NCBI GenBank assembly: GCA_020626545.1
Contig: JAHKZS010000208.1
Span: forward strand, 1 to 7,311
DNA length: 7,311 nt
Direction: 5' to 3'
Source: a bacterium
Lineage (GTDB): Bacteria; Bacillota; Clostridia; Oscillospirales; Acutalibacteraceae
Made by a program: the position numbers and the translations under genes. Positions 6,055 to 7,311 of this stretch are shown here, one piece after another; position 1 is the stretch's first letter; each line of letters starts with the position of its first letter. The notes under the pieces are model-generated. The model ran no database searches, was not told where the DNA came from, and worked only from the letters and a program-made list of their open reading frames with translations.

Positions 6055-6082
6055 AGACTTTTAAGTATTTATATGGTATAAT
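6054..6082 (+). promoter_or_regulatory. Predicted promoter of the DUF5131 gene
   Basis: TAGACT (6054-6059) and a perfect TATAAT (6077-6082) are separated by 17 bp. Transcription would begin near 6088-6090, only about 13 nt before the start codon, so the Shine-Dalgarno would sit at the very 5' end of the mRNA. Confidence 0.6.
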
Positions 6083-6088
6083 AGACGC

Positions 6089-6095
6089 GGAGGTG
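6089..6095 (+). promoter_or_regulatory. Shine-Dalgarno of the DUF5131 gene
   Basis: GGAGGTG lies 6 nt before the ATG at 6102. It is the strongest ribosome binding site in the window and fixes the start. If the promoter at 6054-6082 is correct, it forms almost the whole 5' leader. Confidence 0.8.
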
Positions 6096-6101
6096 AGGTA
6101 A

Positions 6102-7043
6102 ATGCACGACATATGGAATCCGTGGCACGGATGTATAAAATGCAGCGAGGGCTGTAAAAACTGTTATATGTACTTTCTCGACAGTATGCGCGGTAAGGAC
6201 GGTTCGGAGATTTACCGCACCAAATCGGGATTTAACTATCCGCTTCAAAAGGACAGGCAGGGTAATTACAAGATAAAAAGCGGAGAGATGATAAGAGTTT
6301 GTATGACATCGGATTTCTTCCTGGAAGAAGCGGACAAATGGCGTGACGAAGCCTGGGAGATTATGAGAGCGAGAAGCGACGTAGTTTTCTTCCTGCTTAC
6401 CAAACGTCCCGAGAGAGTAGAAAAATGTCTGCCGTATAACTGGGGTAACGGCTGGGATAATATCTTCTTTAACGTAAGCGCGGAAAATCAGAAGCGAGCC
6501 GACGAAAGAATACCTATTTTGTTAAATCTTCCGTTTAAACACAAGGGTGTAATGTGCGCGCCGTTTATTGGCGAAGTAAGCCTTAACAAATACCTTAAAA
6601 CAGGACAGATTGAGCAGGTGCTCTGCGACGGTGAAAACTACGGCGGAGCGAGAGTTTGCGACTTCAATTGGGTTAAAAAGCTCAGGCATGAATGTGTAGA
6701 TAATAACGTAAAATTCGTATTTTGCGGTACGGGCAGAAGATTTCTAAAAGACGGCAGGCTTTATCAAATTGAATCAAACGAGCTTCAAAGCAATCAGGCG
6801 TATAAATCGAATATGAGCTTTAGCGGGAAAGAAATTGAGTTTAAGCTTTACGACAGCTTTGGTTATCCGATTCGCGACGAGGATAGATACACTCCCTATT
6901 TTAAAGAAAAATGCCAAACCTGCGGTATGAAGCCGATATGTACCGGTTGCAGTAATTGCGTTAAATGCGGTGAGTATAATAGGTTCGAATCCCTATTCTT
7001 GCAAAACAAAAAACGACCCGATGGGTCGTTTTGTTTTGGCTGA
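6102..7043 (+). CDS. DUF5131 (phage Gp37/Gp68) family protein with extra cysteine cluster
   Basis: This 313-residue protein carries the family signature: an N-terminal WNPWHGCIKCSEGCKNCY (5-22) with Cys11, Cys14, Cys18 and Cys21, then LLTKRPERV (98-106), FNVSAENQKRADERIPILL (123-141) and a GGARVCDFNWVKKLRHECV segment (181-199). Family knowledge: these proteins occur in phages and accessory regions, have a three-Cys motif resembling radical SAM enzymes, and are often next to a TcmP partner; no activity is established. No TcmP gene is visible here. A further cluster of six cysteines (271, 274, 280, 283, 286, 289) could bind a second iron-sulfur cluster or zinc. The last ~20 residues, from about Phe295, are encoded by a 42-bp repeat with a terminator, so the natural C-terminus has probably been replaced. 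Divergent from pcrA, with its own promoter. Accessory origin is likely, and an iron-sulfur enzyme role is inferred. Confidence 0.85.
   Translation: MHDIWNPWHGCIKCSEGCKNCYMYFLDSMRGKDGSEIYRTKSGFNYPLQKDRQGNYKIKSGEMIRVCMTSDFFLEEADKWRDEAWEIMRARSDVVFFLLTKRPERVEKCLPYNWGNGWDNIFFNVSAENQKRADERIPILLNLPFKHKGVMCAPFIGEVSLNKYLKTGQIEQVLCDGENYGGARVCDFNWVKKLRHECVDNNVKFVFCGTGRRFLKDGRLYQIESNELQSNQAYKSNMSFSGKEIEFKLYDSFGYPIRDEDRYTPYFKEKCQTCGMKPICTGCSNCVKCGEYNRFESLFLQNKKRPDGSFCFG
6984..7025 (+). repeat. 42-bp direct repeat, copy 1, with tRNA-3'-end-like sequence
   Basis: It begins TTCGAATCCCTATTCTTGCA, which resembles the T-loop and 3' acceptor half of a tRNA (TTCGAAT loop, then 12 bases and a final A). It continues through AAACAAAAAACGACCC into ATGGG. 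It matches 7166-7207 at 41 of 42 positions, with an offset of 182 bp. The 5' half of a tRNA is not present, and bases 6979-6983 do not complete the T stem, so this is a fragment or att-type core, not a gene. It supplies the C-terminal codons of the DUF5131 gene. Confidence 0.85.
7003..7037 (+). terminator. Intrinsic terminator inside the end of the DUF5131 reading frame
   Basis: AAAACGACCC (7010-7019) pairs with GGGTCGTTTT (7023-7032) around GAT. Outer AAAAC/GTTTT (7003-7007 and 7033-7037) extends the stem past a two-base bulge, giving a T-rich 3' side. The hairpin ends before the TGA stop at 7041-7043, so efficient termination would leave an mRNA without a stop codon. Confidence 0.75.
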
Positions 7044-7165
7044 GGAATAGTAAGTTTATACTGATAGAGAATTACATCTCGAACCTTACGGCTTGTATCA
7101 TAGCTAAAACTATCATAAACGCTACGGACTAAAAACAGTCCACTGGACTGTTTTCTTTACGTCCT
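7044..7165. other. Spacer between the two 42-bp repeats, with inverted repeats
   Basis: No gene is seen. Besides the strong terminator at 7132-7154, the spacer holds a long-range pairing GTTTAT(act)GATAG (7054-7067) with CTATCATAAAC (7110-7120), a small GAGA/TCTC stem (7067-7070 and 7077-7080) and TAGC/GCTA (7101-7104 and 7121-7124). The folding could be that of a small RNA or of a recombinase-bound site. I cannot match it to any known RNA family. Confidence 0.4.
7132..7158 (+). terminator. Strong intrinsic terminator between the repeats
   Basis: AAAACAGTCC (7132-7141) and GGACTGTTTT (7145-7154) form a perfect 10-bp stem with an ACT loop, followed by CTTT. Outer GGAC (7126-7129) and GTCC (7161-7164) can add four pairs. 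The A-tract/T-tract symmetry lets it work in both directions. Confidence 0.8.
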
Positions 7166-7207
7166 TTCGAATCCCTATTCTTGCAAAACAAAAAACGACC
7201 CAATGGG
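7166..7207 (+). repeat. 42-bp direct repeat, copy 2
   Basis: This copy matches 6984-7025 at 41 of 42 positions; the single difference is G7020 to A7202. It keeps TTCGAATCCC and the ACGACCC arm, but after ATGGG the sequence diverges (ACAATATC), so the terminator's 3' arm is lost. The sharp break in similarity at 7208 is what an insertion or recombination junction would leave. Confidence 0.85.
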
Positions 7208-7231
7208 ACAATATCATTAAGATAAGAAACA

Positions 7232-7264
7232 AGACACTCACAAAAAAGTGGGTGCCTAGTTTTT
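7232..7264 (+). terminator. Terminator-like hairpin near the right edge
   Basis: AGACACTCAC (7232-7241) pairs with GTGGGTGCCT (7248-7257) with one G-T wobble and one mismatch, around a loop of six As. TTTTT (7260-7264) follows two bases later. It insulates the repeat region from the promoter that starts at 7299. Confidence 0.6.
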
Positions 7265-7272
7265 ATACGATG

Positions 7273-7304
7273 TTTTAAAAATTTTTTTCAAAAAAGACTT
7301 GACA
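7273..7304 (+). promoter_or_regulatory. -35 box and A/T-tract element of a promoter running off the window
   Basis: A perfect TTGACA lies at 7299-7304, preceded by alternating T and A tracts (7273-7295) like an UP element. The -10 box should fall near 7322, outside the window. The consensus -35 and UP-like tract suggest a strong promoter, as is usual for stable RNA genes. The nature of the downstream gene is not visible. Confidence 0.55.
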
Positions 7305-7311
7305 AATAAGA

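Noticed and set aside
6976..7004. Complete tRNA gene at the TTCGAATCCC motif
   Set aside because: The T stem does not close (ATAGG against CCCTA mismatches) and no D or anticodon arm precedes it; only a 3'-half-like fragment is present.

Overview
The window looks like a chromosomal piece from a low-to-mid GC Gram-positive anaerobe, most likely a Clostridia member of the Ruminococcaceae/Oscillospiraceae type. This rests on strong AGGAGG-type ribosome binding sites, TTGACA/TATAAT-type promoters, a PcrA-type helicase, clostridial-style zinc-ribbon/TPM proteins, and a dispersed-looking repeat carrying a tRNA-T-loop-like TTCGAATCCC motif. The assignment is inference from composition and protein style; no rRNA or complete tRNA is present to fix it.

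Layout, left to right. Positions 1-242 are non-coding and repetitive: two exact 41-bp direct copies and several small hairpins lying downstream of a minus-strand operon. Positions 243-3538 hold a three-gene minus-strand operon. Its order of transcription is an SPFH-domain protein with three C-terminal zinc ribbons (2207-3538), a double zinc-ribbon protein with a C-terminal membrane anchor (1041-2129), and a TPM-domain secreted/membrane protein (243-1028). The same three protein types occur together in Bacillus subtilis as YdjI, YdjG and YdjH, the membrane partners of the phage-shock protein PspA. Here the order differs and no pspA is in view. A promoter is visible at 3582-3610, and a terminator-like hairpin with a seven-T tract sits between the first and second genes, so the SPFH protein may be made in excess over its partners.

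Positions 3700-5925 encode a complete PcrA/UvrD superfamily 1 DNA helicase on the minus strand, with its own promoter and a weak terminator. The 176-bp divergent intergenic region to its right holds two promoters and two inverted repeats.

Positions 6102-7043 encode, on the plus strand, a DUF5131 (phage Gp37/Gp68) family protein with a radical-SAM-like cysteine cluster and an extra six-cysteine C-terminal cluster. Its last ~20 codons are formed by a 42-bp repeat that contains a tRNA-3'-end-like sequence and an intrinsic terminator. The hairpin therefore falls inside the reading frame, before the stop codon. A second 41/42-identical copy lies 182 bp downstream, with another strong terminator between the two. 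The arrangement looks like an attachment or insertion site at the edge of a mobile or accessory segment. The last 50 bases carry a terminator hairpin, an A/T-tract block and a consensus TTGACA -35 box for a transcript that starts beyond the window.

The most interesting points are the variant SPFH/zinc-ribbon/TPM membrane-stress operon and the DUF5131 gene whose 3' end has apparently been replaced by a mobile-type repeat.
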